Source: SAR92 clade bacterium H231
GTDB lineage: Bacteria; Pseudomonadota; Gammaproteobacteria; Pseudomonadales; Porticoccaceae
NCBI GenBank assembly: GCA_025153775.1
Contig: JAOALC010000004.1
Span: forward strand, 496,001-560,000
Direction: 5' to 3'
DNA length: 64,000 bases
Part shown: in pieces, positions 9,866-19,978 of the stretch
Position numbering within the stretch: position 1 is the stretch's first letter
How the letters are laid out: the number at the start of each line of letters is the position of its first letter
Made by a program: the position numbers and the translations under genes
The notes under the pieces: generated by a model
The model's input: the letters and a program-made list of their open reading frames with translations, nothing else
Told to the model about the DNA's origin: nothing
Database searches by the model: none

Positions 9866-12352
9866 GTGTCCATTAAAAAGCGCAAATTGCTAAAGAATCT
9901 GTCGATCCTCGCCATACTGGGGGCCGGTGGTTTTCTCGTGGTGGCCTCCTGTTTGTATCTGTACCTTAGCCCAAAATTGCCATCAGTCGAGGAACTAAAG
10001 GAGATCGAGTTACAAATTCCACTGCGAATTCATTCACAAGATTTGAAAGTTATAGCTGAATTCGGCGAAAAGAAGCGTTCGCCAGTCAGCTTTGACGAAA
10101 TACCCCAACCTATGATCGATGCTTTTCTCGCCGCTGAGGACGACAGCTTCTTTGAACATCGAGGCATTGTGATCTCCGGCCTGGCCCGTGCCGCCTTTGA
10201 ACTGATTACCACAGGCTCTATTCGCAGCGGCGGCAGCACTATTACCATGCAGGTTGCTCGCAACTTCTTTCTCAGCAAACGTCAGGAATTTACCCGCAAG
10301 TTTAACGAGATACTGCTGTCCTTTAGGATTGAAGAGGAACTTAGCAAAGAGGAGATTCTGTCCCTCTACACCAATAAAATTTATATGGGTAACCGGGCCT
10401 ATGGCGTAGGCGCTGCAGCACAGGTCTATTACGGTAAAACCCTAGACGAACTCAGTCTGGCCGAGATTGCCACCATAGCTGGTTTACCCAAGGCGCCCTC
10501 CAGATACAATCCACTGGCTAACAGCGAGAGGGCCATGGTGCGCCGCAACTGGATTCTCGGCCGCATGCTGTCTCTGGGCAATATAGATGAAGCCCAGTAC
10601 GAGGCTGCTATCAATGAGGTGGATAACGCCACCTACCATGGCTCCATATCAGAACTGGATGCAGCTTACGCCGCCGAAATGGTGCGACAGCAAGTAATAG
10701 ATAAGTTTGGTTTACAGGCCTATACAGAGGGCTACACCGCTATTACCACGCTGGATTCAACCATGCAGAGTTATGCGGTGCAGGCACTGCAATCCGGTAT
10801 TATTGCCTATGATCAGCGCCATGGTTACAGAGGTGTAGAACAGTCTGGGCTGGCTGAAGCTGACTGGCCAGAAGCCCTGCGCGCCAAGGTATTCGGCGGC
10901 CTGGAACCCGCCATAGTCACCGAGGTTCTCGAAGATCATCTGATACTGCAGACCAGAGATGGCCTCAGCCTGTCACTCAACTGGACCGATGGCCTGCAAG
11001 ATCTGCGAATCTATAAAACCGTCAATGCCCGCAGCGCACCCATAGCCTCGGCTCTAGAATTGTTCAACCCGGGCGATGTCATTCGCATTCGGCGCCATGA
11101 AAACAATAGAGTCAGTCTGGGTCAGCTGCCCACAGCCCAGGCCGCCTTAGTTGCACTGGCACCAGAAAACGGTGGTATTAGAGCCCTGGTGGGTGGATTT
11201 GACTATCGTCAGAGTCGCTTTAATCGGGTGACTCAGGCAACCCGTCAGCCCGGCTCTAACTTTAAGCCCTTTATCTATACCACGGCTCTGCGCAATGGCT
11301 TTACGCCAGCCTCGCTGATCAATGATGCCCCTGTGGTATTTAATGACAGTAAACTGGAGGATCTGTGGCGTCCCGAAAATGACGGCGGCAAGTTTTACGG
11401 CCCCACTCGCCTGCGAGAAGCCCTCTATCGCTCCCGCAACCTGGTCTCTATTCGCCTGCTGCGGCGCATGGGTATAGACCGCACTCTAGAGGGCCTGCAA
11501 GCCTTTGGTTTCGACACCAGCGAAATGCCCCTGGATCTATCCCTAGCGCTGGGTAGCCATGCAATGACACCATTGGATATTGCCGCAGGCTACGCAGTAT
11601 TTGCCAATGGGGGTTATCAGATAAAACCCTATATTCTCGACAAGATTATCGACCGGGATGGCAATGTTATTTTTCAGGCCAGTCCAGATACAGTCTGTGA
11701 CCCCTGCGACAGCGACAGGTCAGCAGGTGCGCAGACGGAACCCAGTATCGATATGCAGCTCGAGGAATTGCTCAACAATCTGGCTCAGGAATCTCAGATT
11801 GACAGCGAACAGGACAGCTGGGAGGCCATAGCTCTGGCACTGCAAAATACCGACAACACTGAAGTCACCCCAGCGGTACAGGTGATCGATAAACAGAGCG
11901 CATTCTTAATTGACTCCATGCTCAAAGACGTGATTTTGCGCGGTACTGGCGTCAAGGCCAAGGTGCTTGAGCGAAATGATTTAGCAGGCAAAACTGGTAC
12001 CACCAATGGTCCCAGGGACGCCTGGTTCTCTGGCTACTCCCCGCATCTGGTCACCACAACCTGGGTAGGCTACGATGACAACAGCATGCTGGGCCGCAAT
12101 GAGTACGGTGGCTCCGCAGCCCTGCCCATCTGGATTGAATTTATGCGCGGCGCTCTGGCTGGCAAACCTGAAATTATTCAACCCCAGCCCAATGGCATTG
12201 TAATGGTCAAAATTGATGCTAAGACCGGTGAGCGTATTGCTCCCCACCAGCAGGGGATATTTGAGTTCTTTAAACAGAGCAATGTGCCCGAGCTTCCCGA
12301 CAGCGGCAATCAGGTGCCAGCGGGCAATCCATTGCCGGAGGATCTTTTTTGA
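9866..12352 (+). CDS. mrcA: Penicillin-binding protein 1A (bifunctional glycosyltransferase/transpeptidase)
   Basis: Polymerises and cross-links peptidoglycan in the periplasm while anchored in the inner membrane. The 828-residue product has an N-terminal membrane anchor (ILAILGAGGFLVVASCLYLYL), the GT51 glycosyltransferase domain with AAEDDSFFEHRG, GGSTITMQVARN and KEEILSLYTN, then an OB-like insert and the transpeptidase domain with the nucleophile motif in RQPGSNFKPF, SRN (YRSRNLVS) and KTGTT. A GTG start with AAGG upstream was chosen because the only upstream ATG precedes the likely promoter. Also called ponA. It is divergent from pilM and overlaps yrfG by 4 bases. Confidence 0.95.
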   Translation: MSIKKRKLLKNLSILAILGAGGFLVVASCLYLYLSPKLPSVEELKEIELQIPLRIHSQDLKVIAEFGEKKRSPVSFDEIPQPMIDAFLAAEDDSFFEHRGIVISGLARAAFELITTGSIRSGGSTITMQVARNFFLSKRQEFTRKFNEILLSFRIEEELSKEEILSLYTNKIYMGNRAYGVGAAAQVYYGKTLDELSLAEIATIAGLPKAPSRYNPLANSERAMVRRNWILGRMLSLGNIDEAQYEAAINEVDNATYHGSISELDAAYAAEMVRQQVIDKFGLQAYTEGYTAITTLDSTMQSYAVQALQSGIIAYDQRHGYRGVEQSGLAEADWPEALRAKVFGGLEPAIVTEVLEDHLILQTRDGLSLSLNWTDGLQDLRIYKTVNARSAPIASALELFNPGDVIRIRRHENNRVSLGQLPTAQAALVALAPENGGIRALVGGFDYRQSRFNRVTQATRQPGSNFKPFIYTTALRNGFTPASLINDAPVVFNDSKLEDLWRPENDGGKFYGPTRLREALYRSRNLVSIRLLRRMGIDRTLEGLQAFGFDTSEMPLDLSLALGSHAMTPLDIAAGYAVFANGGYQIKPYILDKIIDRDGNVIFQASPDTVCDPCDSDRSAGAQTEPSIDMQLEELLNNLAQESQIDSEQDSWEAIALALQNTDNTEVTPAVQVIDKQSAFLIDSMLKDVILRGTGVKAKVLERNDLAGKTGTTNGPRDAWFSGYSPHLVTTTWVGYDDNSMLGRNEYGGSAALPIWIEFMRGALAGKPEIIQPQPNGIVMVKIDAKTGERIAPHQQGIFEFFKQSNVPELPDSGNQVPAGNPLPEDLF

Positions 12353-13047
12353 TACTGGATTGGGCGCGAGAATTTAACTGGGACCAGGTAGACACTGTGC
12401 TGCTGGATATGGATGGCACCTTGTTAGATCTGCACTTTGACAGCTTCTTCTGGATGCAACATCTGCCCCGCCGCTATGGAGAGAAACACGGTCTCTCTAC
12501 GGCTCAGGCTATTCCAGATATCGCCCAGCGTCTGGCCGACAAACAGGGCACCCTGGACTGGTACTGCACAGAATTCTGGTCCCGCGAGCTGGATATGGAT
12601 ATTGTCGACCTCAAGCGTGAAATTAAGCACCTCATCAATGAGCGCCCGCAAACTTTAGATTTTCTGCGTGCCCTGGGCCGTCGGGGAAAAAATCGCGTGC
12701 TAATTACCAACGCCCATCCCGACAGCGTAGAAATCAAGTTCGCAGTCACCGGCATCCAGCCTCTTCTCGATCTGGTGATTACCTCCCATGATTATGGCTG
12801 TCCCAAAGAGGACCAGCGCTTCTGGCAGCAACTGCAGCAGAATATGCCCTTCGACCCGGCAAGAACCCTGTTTATCGACGACTCTGAGCCCGTATTGCGG
12901 TCAGCGCAGACCTACGGCATAGCCCATCTACTGGCCATAGAGACGCCAGACAGTCAGCAACAATCCAGACCCTACTTTGGTTTCCCTGCTATTCAGACTT
13001 TCTCGCAAATTTTGCACCTGGGCACAGGCAGAGAGACAGATGGATAA
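12349..13047 (+). CDS. yrfG: GMP/IMP nucleotidase YrfG (HAD family)
   Basis: A HAD-superfamily phosphatase; the E. coli homologue dephosphorylates purine mononucleotides. The 232-residue product closely follows YrfG: WDQVDTVLLDMDGTLLDL (motif I, nucleophile DMDGT), ITNAHP (motif II), and KEDQRFW plus TLFIDDSEPVL (motifs III and IV). The start is a TTG that overlaps the ponA TGA stop (TTGA); a GGAGGA ribosome site sits about 7 bases upstream inside ponA, so translation is probably coupled. It overlaps hslR by 8 bases, next to hslR-hslO as in E. coli. Confidence 0.93.
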   Translation: MILDWAREFNWDQVDTVLLDMDGTLLDLHFDSFFWMQHLPRRYGEKHGLSTAQAIPDIAQRLADKQGTLDWYCTEFWSRELDMDIVDLKREIKHLINERPQTLDFLRALGRRGKNRVLITNAHPDSVEIKFAVTGIQPLLDLVITSHDYGCPKEDQRFWQQLQQNMPFDPARTLFIDDSEPVLRSAQTYGIAHLLAIETPDSQQQSRPYFGFPAIQTFSQILHLGTGRETDG

Positions 13048-13429
13048 GCCAACCGACGCCAAAGTGCGAATCGACAAATGGCTCTGGGCGGCGCGGTTTT
13101 TCAAAACTCGCGGCCTGGCAAAGGCGGCTGTAGAGGGTGGCAAGGTGCATATCGACGGTCAAAAATCCAAACCCAGTCGCCTGCTGGATATAGGGCTTAC
13201 AATGACCATTCGCCAGGGCTTTGACGAGAAAACCGTCCAGGTCATAGCCCTGTCAGAACATCGCCGCGGCGCCTCTGAGGCGCAGCTGCTGTATTGCGAG
13301 ACTGAGCAGAGTATTGAGCAGCGCGAAAACCGTGCCGCCGAGCGCAAAGCCTTCAACAATTCGACGCCTCAAAGCGATAGACCCAATAAAAAACAGCGTC
13401 GCCAAATTCATCGATTTTTAAATAATTAG
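13040..13429 (+). CDS. hslR: Heat-shock protein 15, ribosome-associated (HslR)
   Basis: Hsp15 is an RNA-binding protein with an S4 domain that rescues stalled 50S subunits carrying peptidyl-tRNA. The ATG at 13040 yields 129 residues starting MDKPTDAKVRIDKWLWAARFF, which matches the family; a longer in-frame reading from 12977 would run deep into yrfG. The S4 domain spans about residues 8-70, and the C-terminal tail is very basic (NKKQRRQIHRFLNN). It lies in yrfG-hslR-hslO order. Confidence 0.95.
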   Translation: MDKPTDAKVRIDKWLWAARFFKTRGLAKAAVEGGKVHIDGQKSKPSRLLDIGLTMTIRQGFDEKTVQVIALSEHRRGASEAQLLYCETEQSIEQRENRAAERKAFNNSTPQSDRPNKKQRRQIHRFLNN

Positions 13430-13468
13430 CATTCCAGCCAACTAATATTGCAGTACAATGCGCGACCT

Positions 13469-14338
13469 ATGAGCGATCACGATACCCTGCAAAAATTCCT
13501 TTTCGACGGCACCGATATTCGCGGCGAAATAAGTTCGCTCGCCGATAGCTATCAGGCCATCCTGGCGCAGCAGCAATATCCAGATGCAGTGGCAGCACTG
13601 TTTGGAGAATTTCTGGTGGCCGCCAGCTTGCTCAGCGCCACATTGAAATACCCAGGCATAATTACCATTCAGGCCACAGGGGCAGGCCCCATAAAAACCA
13701 TTATGACCGAATGCACCCAGGGCAATAAACTGCGCGGCATTGTGCGCGGAGATCTGGATGCCGCCGCTGGTGCCAAGCAACTGCAGGATTTTTTAGGCAG
13801 TGCCACACTGGCCATCACTATTGAGCCAGAGGGTGGAGAGCGCTATCAGGGTATAGTGCCACTGGATGCTGACAACCTCAGCCAATGCCTGGAGCACTAT
13901 TTCAACCAGTCTGAACAGCTGCCCACCCAAATCAAGCTCTGCGCCGATCAACGGATCGCCTCAGGCATGTTGATCCAACAGATGCCAAGCAGCCAGCAGG
14001 CTGAAAAGATTGCTGCAGACTGGCAACATGTCAGCCTGCTTATGAACAGTTTAAAAACCGATGAACAGCTCAGTCTGCCCCACAGCGAACAGCTGTTCAG
14101 ATTGTTCCATGAAGATGGAGTGCGGCTGTTCGAACACCAGAGCCTGCATTTCTTTTGCAGCTGCTCCAGACAGCGAACTGAGCGCGCCCTGATTTCACTG
14201 GGTGCCCCCGAGATTCAGAGTATTGTCGAAGAACAGGGATCAGTGTTGATCACCTGCGAATTCTGCGACGAACAGTATCAATTTAGCGACCAGGACGTGG
14301 AAGAAATGTTTGGCCCTCAGCCGCCAACCCTTCACTAA
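13469..14338 (+). CDS. hslO: Redox-regulated chaperone Hsp33
   Basis: A cytoplasmic holdase activated by oxidation. The 289-residue product starts MSDHDTLQKFLFDG. It contains the conserved ELLVA-like core segment (GEFLVAASLLSATLKY), GERYQGIVPL, and the four zinc-binding cysteines as CSC (230 and 232) and CEFC (263 and 266) near the C-terminus. The ATG was chosen over a TTG 21 bases upstream because it matches the family N-terminus. No strong ribosome site is visible. Confidence 0.96.
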   Translation: MSDHDTLQKFLFDGTDIRGEISSLADSYQAILAQQQYPDAVAALFGEFLVAASLLSATLKYPGIITIQATGAGPIKTIMTECTQGNKLRGIVRGDLDAAAGAKQLQDFLGSATLAITIEPEGGERYQGIVPLDADNLSQCLEHYFNQSEQLPTQIKLCADQRIASGMLIQQMPSSQQAEKIAADWQHVSLLMNSLKTDEQLSLPHSEQLFRLFHEDGVRLFEHQSLHFFCSCSRQRTERALISLGAPEIQSIVEEQGSVLITCEFCDEQYQFSDQDVEEMFGPQPPTLH

Positions 14339-14379
14339 CACTGGGGCTGAGCTTCAATCATCTAGCCTGATGCCCAGTA

Positions 14380-14399
14380 TTTTGAGGAGTCACTCAAAA
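14380..14399. repeat. Short inverted repeat between hslO and pckA
   Basis: TTTTGAG (14380-14386) pairs with CTCAAAA (14393-14399) around a 6-base loop. It could be a weak terminator for hslO or a site regulating pckA. A CATAAT -10-like hexamer lies downstream, before the pckA leader. Confidence 0.35.
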
Positions 14400-14492
14400 A
14401 TAGCGTTCGACTAAACAGTTTCTGGCATAATAAGCCATCGGGTCCGAGGATCCACACAGATATTTTTTTCACTTTGGGAAGAGAGGAAGAGA

Positions 14493-16040
14493 ATGGCCGA
14501 AGCACCAATTCATTTAGATTTGGGCTCTAGCGAGCTTGTAGAAATTGCAATTCAACGGGGCGAAGGAAGGCTGGGCAGCACTGGCTCACTGGTTACCACC
14601 ACAGGCCAGCGCAGCGGCAGATCGCCGGCAGATCGCTTTATAGTAGATGAGCCCAGCTCATCTGACTCCATCGACTGGGGCTCGGTCAACCGCCCTATTT
14701 CAGCCCCTGTTTTTGAAGCCCTGTGGAATCGCGTTGCCGACTATATGGCCGACAAAGAGCGCTTTGTGTCCCACCTCCATGTGGGCCAGGACTCCAACCA
14801 CTATATCCCGGTCAAGGTCACCACAGAGACCGCCTGGCACGGTCTATTTGGGCGCAATATGTTTATTCGCGCTGAGAAATATAACCCTGCCGCCAAAGAG
14901 GAATGGAAAATTCTCCATGCAGCGAATTTTGTCTGCGACCCAGAGCGTGACGGCACCAATAGCGAAGGCGTGGTAATAATTAACTTTGCCAAACGCAAAG
15001 TACTGCTCGCCGGTATGAAATATGCCGGAGAAATGAAGAAAGCTATGTTTTCTGTGCAGAATTTCCTACTGCCAGAGAAAGATGTGATGCCTATGCACTG
15101 CGCCTCAAATGTGGGTGACGACGGCGACACGGCACTGTTTTTTGGTCTCTCTGGAACAGGCAAAACCACATTGTCGGCTGACCCAGATCGGTTCCTGATC
15201 GGTGATGACGAGCACGGCTGGGGCCGTGGCACAGTATTTAATCTGGAAGGTGGCTGCTATGCCAAGACCATAGATCTCAGCCAAAAAAATGAGCCAGTTA
15301 TCTGGGAGGCCATCAGATTTGGCGCCATTGTTGAGAATGTGGTGATGGACGAGAACACCCGTATCGCTGATTATTCTGACACCAGCATTTCTGAAAATGG
15401 CCGCTGCAGCTACCCCCTTGAACATGTGGAGAAACGCTGCGAAGAAAATCAGGCCGGCGAGCCAAAAAATATTATCTTTCTAACCTGTGACGTCACCGGT
15501 GTGTTGCCCCCTGTATCTCTACTTTCCAAGGAGGCGGCGGCCTATCATTTCCTGAGTGGCTATACGGCTAGGGTTGGTTCCACAGAGATGGGCGGCGAAG
15601 CGGGAATCCACCCCACCTTCAGCACCTGTTTCGGTGCGCCCTTTATGCCACGCCCCGCCAGTGTCTACGCAGAGCTATTGATGAAGCGCATAGAGGAGTT
15701 TGGTTCCAAGGTGTACCTGGTTAATACAGGCTGGACTGGAGGCTCTGGTGGCTCTAAAGGTACTGGCAACCGCTTCCCTATTCCTGTCACCCGCGCGGTG
15801 GTCACTGCCATTACCAATGGTTCTCTGGAAACCGCTAAAACTGAACATCTGGATCTGTTAAATCTGGACATACCCCTAGAGATTCCCGGCGTAGATAAGT
15901 CTTACTTAAATCCGCGCAACAACTGGGAAAATCCTGCTGACTACGATGAGCAGGCGGCAAAACTAGCCAAGCTGTTTGCTGAGAATATTGTTAGCTTTGC
16001 TCCCTCTCAAGATATTGTCAACGCAGGCCCACAGGGCTAG
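14493..16040 (+). CDS. pckA: Phosphoenolpyruvate carboxykinase (ATP)
   Basis: Converts oxaloacetate to PEP with ATP, the gluconeogenic entry step. The 515-residue protein has the substrate segment [16 protein letters not shown] near residue 36, the kinase-1a P-loop [11 protein letters not shown] at 218-228, the metal-binding LIGDDEHGW, and NTGWTGG. A purine-rich ribosome site (GGGAAGAGAGGAAGAG) precedes the ATG. It stands alone, with 154 bases upstream and a strong terminator downstream. Confidence 0.98.
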   Translation: MAEAPIHLDLGSSELVEIAIQRGEGRLGSTGSLVTTTGQRSGRSPADRFIVDEPSSSDSIDWGSVNRPISAPVFEALWNRVADYMADKERFVSHLHVGQDSNHYIPVKVTTETAWHGLFGRNMFIRAEKYNPAAKEEWKILHAANFVCDPERDGTNSEGVVIINFAKRKVLLAGMKYAGEMKKAMFSVQNFLLPEKDVMPMHCASNVGDDGDTALFFGLSGTGKTTLSADPDRFLIGDDEHGWGRGTVFNLEGGCYAKTIDLSQKNEPVIWEAIRFGAIVENVVMDENTRIADYSDTSISENGRCSYPLEHVEKRCEENQAGEPKNIIFLTCDVTGVLPPVSLLSKEAAAYHFLSGYTARVGSTEMGGEAGIHPTFSTCFGAPFMPRPASVYAELLMKRIEEFGSKVYLVNTGWTGGSGGSKGTGNRFPIPVTRAVVTAITNGSLETAKTEHLDLLNLDIPLEIPGVDKSYLNPRNNWENPADYDEQAAKLAKLFAENIVSFAPSQDIVNAGPQG

Positions 16041-16056
16041 GTGGTTTCCCTGGCAC

Positions 16057-16098
16057 AAAAAAAAACCCCGCTCTGTTATTCACAGAGCGGGGTTTTTT
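16057..16098. terminator. Strong bidirectional intrinsic terminator
   Basis: An 11-bp perfect stem (CCCCGCTCTGT at 16066-16076 with ACAGAGCGGGG at 16082-16092) with a 5-base loop is flanked by an A-tract on the left and a T-tract on the right. It ends both pckA (plus) and the cytochrome c5 gene (minus). Confidence 0.95.
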
Positions 16099-16112
16099 AA
16101 TGGGGCTCTGGA

Positions 16113-16538
16113 CTACTTGCTGTTATCCAGAATATAGTCGATCGCGGCAATCACTTCGTCGTCGCTGCAGTCCATGCAGGTACCGCGCGCCGGCATACCG
16201 TTAATGCCATTGATCGCATTGGTATAAACCGTCTCAATACCTTTGGTCAGCCGGTCAGTCCAGGCTCCAGCGTCACCCAGCATAGGGGCTCCGGCAATCC
16301 CAGAGGTGTGGCAAGCCATGCAATTGGTGCCATAGATATCACTGCCCGAGCGCCCGGCGCCGCCAGCAGAGACCACAGCCACAACCTGGCCCGCTTTAAC
16401 CACATGACCCACAGGTGCAATGCGCTCTGCAACCGCTTCTTCCTGAGCCGCAGTAAGCTCAGAGTTTTCTTTAGCGCTGCAGCCTAGCAAGGCTACAGAA
16501 GCAATGGTGATTAATGCAAAAATTCGTAGTTGACTCAT
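16113..16538 (-). CDS. Cytochrome c5-like lipoprotein
   Basis: A small class I c-type cytochrome for periplasmic electron transfer. The start at 16538 follows an AGGA ribosome site and gives 141 residues with a lipoprotein signal (LLGC, Cys20), so it is probably membrane-tethered. The single heme site is CMACH at residues 73-77, and the C-terminal half has the cytochrome-c5 pattern NGMPARGTCMDCSDDE with two extra cysteines. A longer in-frame reading exists, but its extra 43 residues resemble no signal peptide. Confidence 0.9.
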   Translation of the reverse strand: MSQLRIFALITIASVALLGCSAKENSELTAAQEEAVAERIAPVGHVVKAGQVVAVVSAGGAGRSGSDIYGTNCMACHTSGIAGAPMLGDAGAWTDRLTKGIETVYTNAINGINGMPARGTCMDCSDDEVIAAIDYILDNSK

Positions 16539-16673
16539 TGTTGATCCTATAAGACTCATCTTTCCCATAAAAATTATCTGCGCAGTATCCATAGGTCTAC
16601 TAAATATCTGTGCTCGATAAACCAATCTCTTTACCGGCGCGCAGTATACAGCAAGCGACACTGGCAACCAAAA

Positions 16674-17681
16674 CTATCCCAGCGGGCGAATACCAACTGC
16701 GCTGCGCACCCTGGCTACAAGCTCCGAGCTATGCTCTCTCGCTTTTACTGCGCCCTGTTGTAATACGGCTTCCACTTCTCCTGGGTTTTCCAACAGACGC
16801 AGATATTCAGCTCTGGGCTCCTGCAACTGGTCATTAATCAACTCAAATAACTGGCGCTTGGCTTCGCCCCAGGCGATACCATTGGCAAATTCTGTACGCA
16901 TCTCGGCAATCTGAGTCTGACTGGCAAAGGCCTGCCAGATCTGAAAAACCGCAGAGCTGTCCGCGTCCTTGGGCTCACCTGGTTCCAATAAATTAGTTTT
17001 AATTTTGTTGATGTGCTTTTTTAACTGCTTCTCGCCCAGAAACAGAGGAATGGTATTGCCATAGCTCTTGCTCATTTTGCGGCCATCTAGGCCCTGCAAA
17101 ATGGCCACATCATCGTCTACCTGAGCCGCGGGCAATACAAAGTGCTCGCCGTAATGATGGTTAAACCTCTGGGCTATATCTCTAGCCATCTCCACATGCT
17201 GAATCTGATCTCGACCCACAGGAATATGGTGAGCATTGAACATTAAAATATCCGCAGCCATCAGTATGGGATAGCTAAACAGGCCCATGGTTATGGCCAT
17301 ATCTTCGTCTTCACCAGCTTCAATATTAGCCTGTACAGACGCTTTGTAGGCATGGGCTCGATTCATCATACCTTTGGCAGTCATACAGGTGAGCAGCCAG
17401 GTCAGCTCTGGTATCTCGGGAATATCTGACTGCCGATAAAAAGTCACATTATCGGTATCCAGTCCCAGTGCCAACCAGGCGGCGGCAATCTCCAGCGTAG
17501 ACCGATGAACAAGATCTGGGTCCTGAGCCTTGATCAGAGCATGGTAATCGGCAAGAAAGAAAAACGAATCAAACTCTCCGCTTTGGCTAGCTTCAATGGC
17601 AGGCCTAATAGCGCCCACATAGTTGCCCAAATGCGGGGTTCCCGAGGTGGTAATACCAGTTAAAACGCGCTTCTTGCTCAT
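16674..17681 (-). CDS. trpS: Tryptophanyl-tRNA synthetase
   Basis: A class I aminoacyl-tRNA synthetase charging tRNA-Trp. The 335-residue protein begins [21 protein letters not shown], containing the HIGH-like motif TPHLGN, and carries the KMSKS loop as [11 protein letters not shown] near residue 200. Length is standard for the compact bacterial TrpRS. It lies between apeB and the cytochrome c5 gene on the same strand, apparently with its own control. Confidence 0.97.
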   Translation of the reverse strand: MSKKRVLTGITTSGTPHLGNYVGAIRPAIEASQSGEFDSFFFLADYHALIKAQDPDLVHRSTLEIAAAWLALGLDTDNVTFYRQSDIPEIPELTWLLTCMTAKGMMNRAHAYKASVQANIEAGEDEDMAITMGLFSYPILMAADILMFNAHHIPVGRDQIQHVEMARDIAQRFNHHYGEHFVLPAAQVDDDVAILQGLDGRKMSKSYGNTIPLFLGEKQLKKHINKIKTNLLEPGEPKDADSSAVFQIWQAFASQTQIAEMRTEFANGIAWGEAKRQLFELINDQLQEPRAEYLRLLENPGEVEAVLQQGAVKAREHSSELVARVRSAVGIRPLG

Positions 17682-17749
17682 AAATTAGGGCTCATAGACT
17701 GTCACTTAATATTGGCTGCTGGTGCTGGGTCGCTATTCTAGACAATAGC

Positions 17750-19063
17750 TTACTCAACCTCTATGGCTAAATTTCCCGGCCGATTAAAAAATGCCTCCAG
17801 TACCGAAGTTAATCGCTCCGGGTCCAGAGACCCAGTTAACTCGCGACAGGAATGCATAGCCAACTGAGGTATTCCCACATCCAGGGTGGGGATGCCCAGT
17901 CTGGATGATGTGATGGGGCCAATAGTACTGCCACAGCCCAGATCACTGCGCGAAACAAAGGTTTGCACTGGCACATCAACCTGATCACAGAGCTCTCTGA
18001 ACAGAGCCGAGGTTACGCTGGTAGTGGCATAGCGTTGTTTAACATTGACCTTAATCACCGGGCCACCATTCAACAGAGGCATATGGGCCACATCGTGCAT
18101 ATCGGCAAAATTTGGGTGGGCAGCATGGGCGTTATCGCAGGAGATCATCAGAGATTTGTCGGCAACAGAGTTGAGGCTACTGCTACCCTCAGCCTGCACA
18201 ATGCGCTCTACCACAGCCTCGAGAAAAGGTCCGTCAGCACCTATGGCCGAGACACTGCCCACCTCCTCATGATCATTGCATACCATCAGGCTGGTGTTGG
18301 TGCCATCTGCAGCCAAAAGTGCCTGGGTGGCCACATAGCAGCTAAGCAGATTATCCAGCCGGGCAGAGGCTAAAAACTCCTGCTTTAAACCTACCATCGC
18401 CGCTGGCTGGGTGTCGTAAAAGCACAATTCGAAGTCCAGCACCTCAGATTTGGCAGGTAAAAATTTTTCGGCTAACAGTGCGCGGAAATCCGTTTTGGCA
18501 TCAGCCTGGGGAGCTAGCATCAACACTGGTGGAATATGCTTTTGGGCATTGACTGTGCGCCCAGAATTGGCCTCTCGATCCAGGTGAATTGCCAGACTGG
18601 GAATCATGGCCACCGGCTCCTTAAAGTCAACCGCTGTCTGTTTAAGCTGCTGATCGGCATCTCGATACACCAGGCGCCCGGCAATAGAGAGATCGCGATC
18701 AAACCAGGGGTTTAGCAGCGCACCACCATAGACTTCCACCCCCAGCTGAAAATAGCCCGACTGGTTTATTTCTGGCTGCGGCTTAACCATCAGACAGGGG
18801 CTATCGGTATGAGCACCGGCCATGCGCATGCCAGAGTTGGCGAGAGATTCGGAACCCACCACAAAGGCGATAATTGATGAGCCATTGCGGGTAACAAAAT
18901 GCCTATCTCCAGCCTTGAGATCCCAGACATCAGATTCATGTAACCGGGTAAATCCAGCGCCCTCAAGCAGCCTGCTCATGCTGGATACTGCATGAAAAGG
19001 TGTTGGCGAGGCATCTAGAAATGCGCTTAAATCCACATTGTACTGCTGAGTCTGATTGCTCAT
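17750..19063 (-). CDS. apeB: M18 family aminopeptidase (aspartyl aminopeptidase type)
   Basis: A zinc aminopeptidase of family M18, cytoplasmic, removing N-terminal (typically acidic) residues. Metal-ligand regions are visible as AGAHTDSPCLMVKP, CNDHEEVGS and SCDNAHAAHPN. The start at 19063 was chosen over an ATG 9 bases upstream because an AAGGA ribosome site is 8 bases from it but directly abuts the earlier ATG. It yields 437 residues. It follows the dehydrogenase gene closely. Confidence 0.93.
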   Translation of the reverse strand: MSNQTQQYNVDLSAFLDASPTPFHAVSSMSRLLEGAGFTRLHESDVWDLKAGDRHFVTRNGSSIIAFVVGSESLANSGMRMAGAHTDSPCLMVKPQPEINQSGYFQLGVEVYGGALLNPWFDRDLSIAGRLVYRDADQQLKQTAVDFKEPVAMIPSLAIHLDREANSGRTVNAQKHIPPVLMLAPQADAKTDFRALLAEKFLPAKSEVLDFELCFYDTQPAAMVGLKQEFLASARLDNLLSCYVATQALLAADGTNTSLMVCNDHEEVGSVSAIGADGPFLEAVVERIVQAEGSSSLNSVADKSLMISCDNAHAAHPNFADMHDVAHMPLLNGGPVIKVNVKQRYATTSVTSALFRELCDQVDVPVQTFVSRSDLGCGSTIGPITSSRLGIPTLDVGIPQLAMHSCRELTGSLDPERLTSVLEAFFNRPGNLAIEVE

Positions 19064-19068
19064 ATAGG

Positions 19069-19971
19069 TCATCCTTTGTTGTCTGTTCCCGTGTTATTCT
19101 GCGCCACAAGTCTGGCTAACAGGCTAGAGGTATCCCAGCGGTTGCCGCCCAGCTCTTGAACCTGGGCGTAATATTGATCCACCAGTTCGGTCACCGGCAG
19201 CTCAGCACCATTGGTCTTGGCCTCAGCCAGCGCATAGCTTAGGTCCTTGCGCATCCACTCCACTGCAAAACCATGGTCATATTCGCCTGCGAGCATGGTT
19301 TTATGGCGATTTTCCATCTGCCAGGACTGGGCGGCACCTTTGCTGATCACCTGAATTACCTGATGTGCATCTAGGCCGGCTCGCTGAGCAAAATTTAAGC
19401 CCTCAGCTAACCCCTGCACCAGCCCGGCAATACAGATTTGATTGACCATTTTACACAGCTGACCACTGCCGCTGGGGCCCATAAGTTGAGCCTCCTTAGC
19501 ATAACAGGCCAGCAGGGGCTGCACCTCAGCAAAGTGCTCAGGGTCGCCGCCGCACATCACTGTAAGCTGCCCATTCTCCGCACCCTGCTGCCCGCCAGAT
19601 ACAGGAGCATCCACAAACCCGCAGTTGGCGGCCCGACAAGCCACATCTATCTGCTTGGCCAGCTCTGCAGATGTGGTGGTATGGTCGACCAATAGAGCGC
19701 CCTGCTTAATGCCCGCCATAACCCCCTGCTCGCCCATCAGGACCTCAGAGAGATCATTGTCATTGCCCACGCAGGTGAAAATTATATCCGCGGCGGCAGC
19801 TGCCTGCTGTGGGGTCTGCGCCAGGTCACCGCTGTGTTGGCTAATCCAGCGCTCAGCCACTTCTCCAGTGCGATTATAAACTGTAATACTGTGACCCTTG
19901 CTACTGAGCCAGCCAGCCATGGGGTAGCCCATAACGCCCAGGCCAATAAATGCAATTCTAGCTGCGGCCAT
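19069..19971 (-). CDS. Beta-hydroxyacid dehydrogenase family NAD(P)-dependent oxidoreductase
   Basis: Related to 3-hydroxyisobutyrate dehydrogenase and tartronate semialdehyde reductase. The 300 residues contain the Rossmann motif IAFIGLGVMGYPMA near residues 6-19, the substrate loop FVDAPVSGGQQGAENGQL near residue 120, and the catalytic-lysine region GSGQLCKMVNQ near residue 170. Substrate specificity cannot be read from the sequence. It lies between uppP and apeB in the same direction with short gaps, probably co-transcribed. Confidence 0.88.
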   Translation of the reverse strand: MAAARIAFIGLGVMGYPMAGWLSSKGHSITVYNRTGEVAERWISQHSGDLAQTPQQAAAAADIIFTCVGNDNDLSEVLMGEQGVMAGIKQGALLVDHTTTSAELAKQIDVACRAANCGFVDAPVSGGQQGAENGQLTVMCGGDPEHFAEVQPLLACYAKEAQLMGPSGSGQLCKMVNQICIAGLVQGLAEGLNFAQRAGLDAHQVIQVISKGAAQSWQMENRHKTMLAGEYDHGFAVEWMRKDLSYALAEAKTNGAELPVTELVDQYYAQVQELGGNRWDTSSLLARLVAQNNTGTDNKG

Positions 19972-19978
19972 AATTAGC

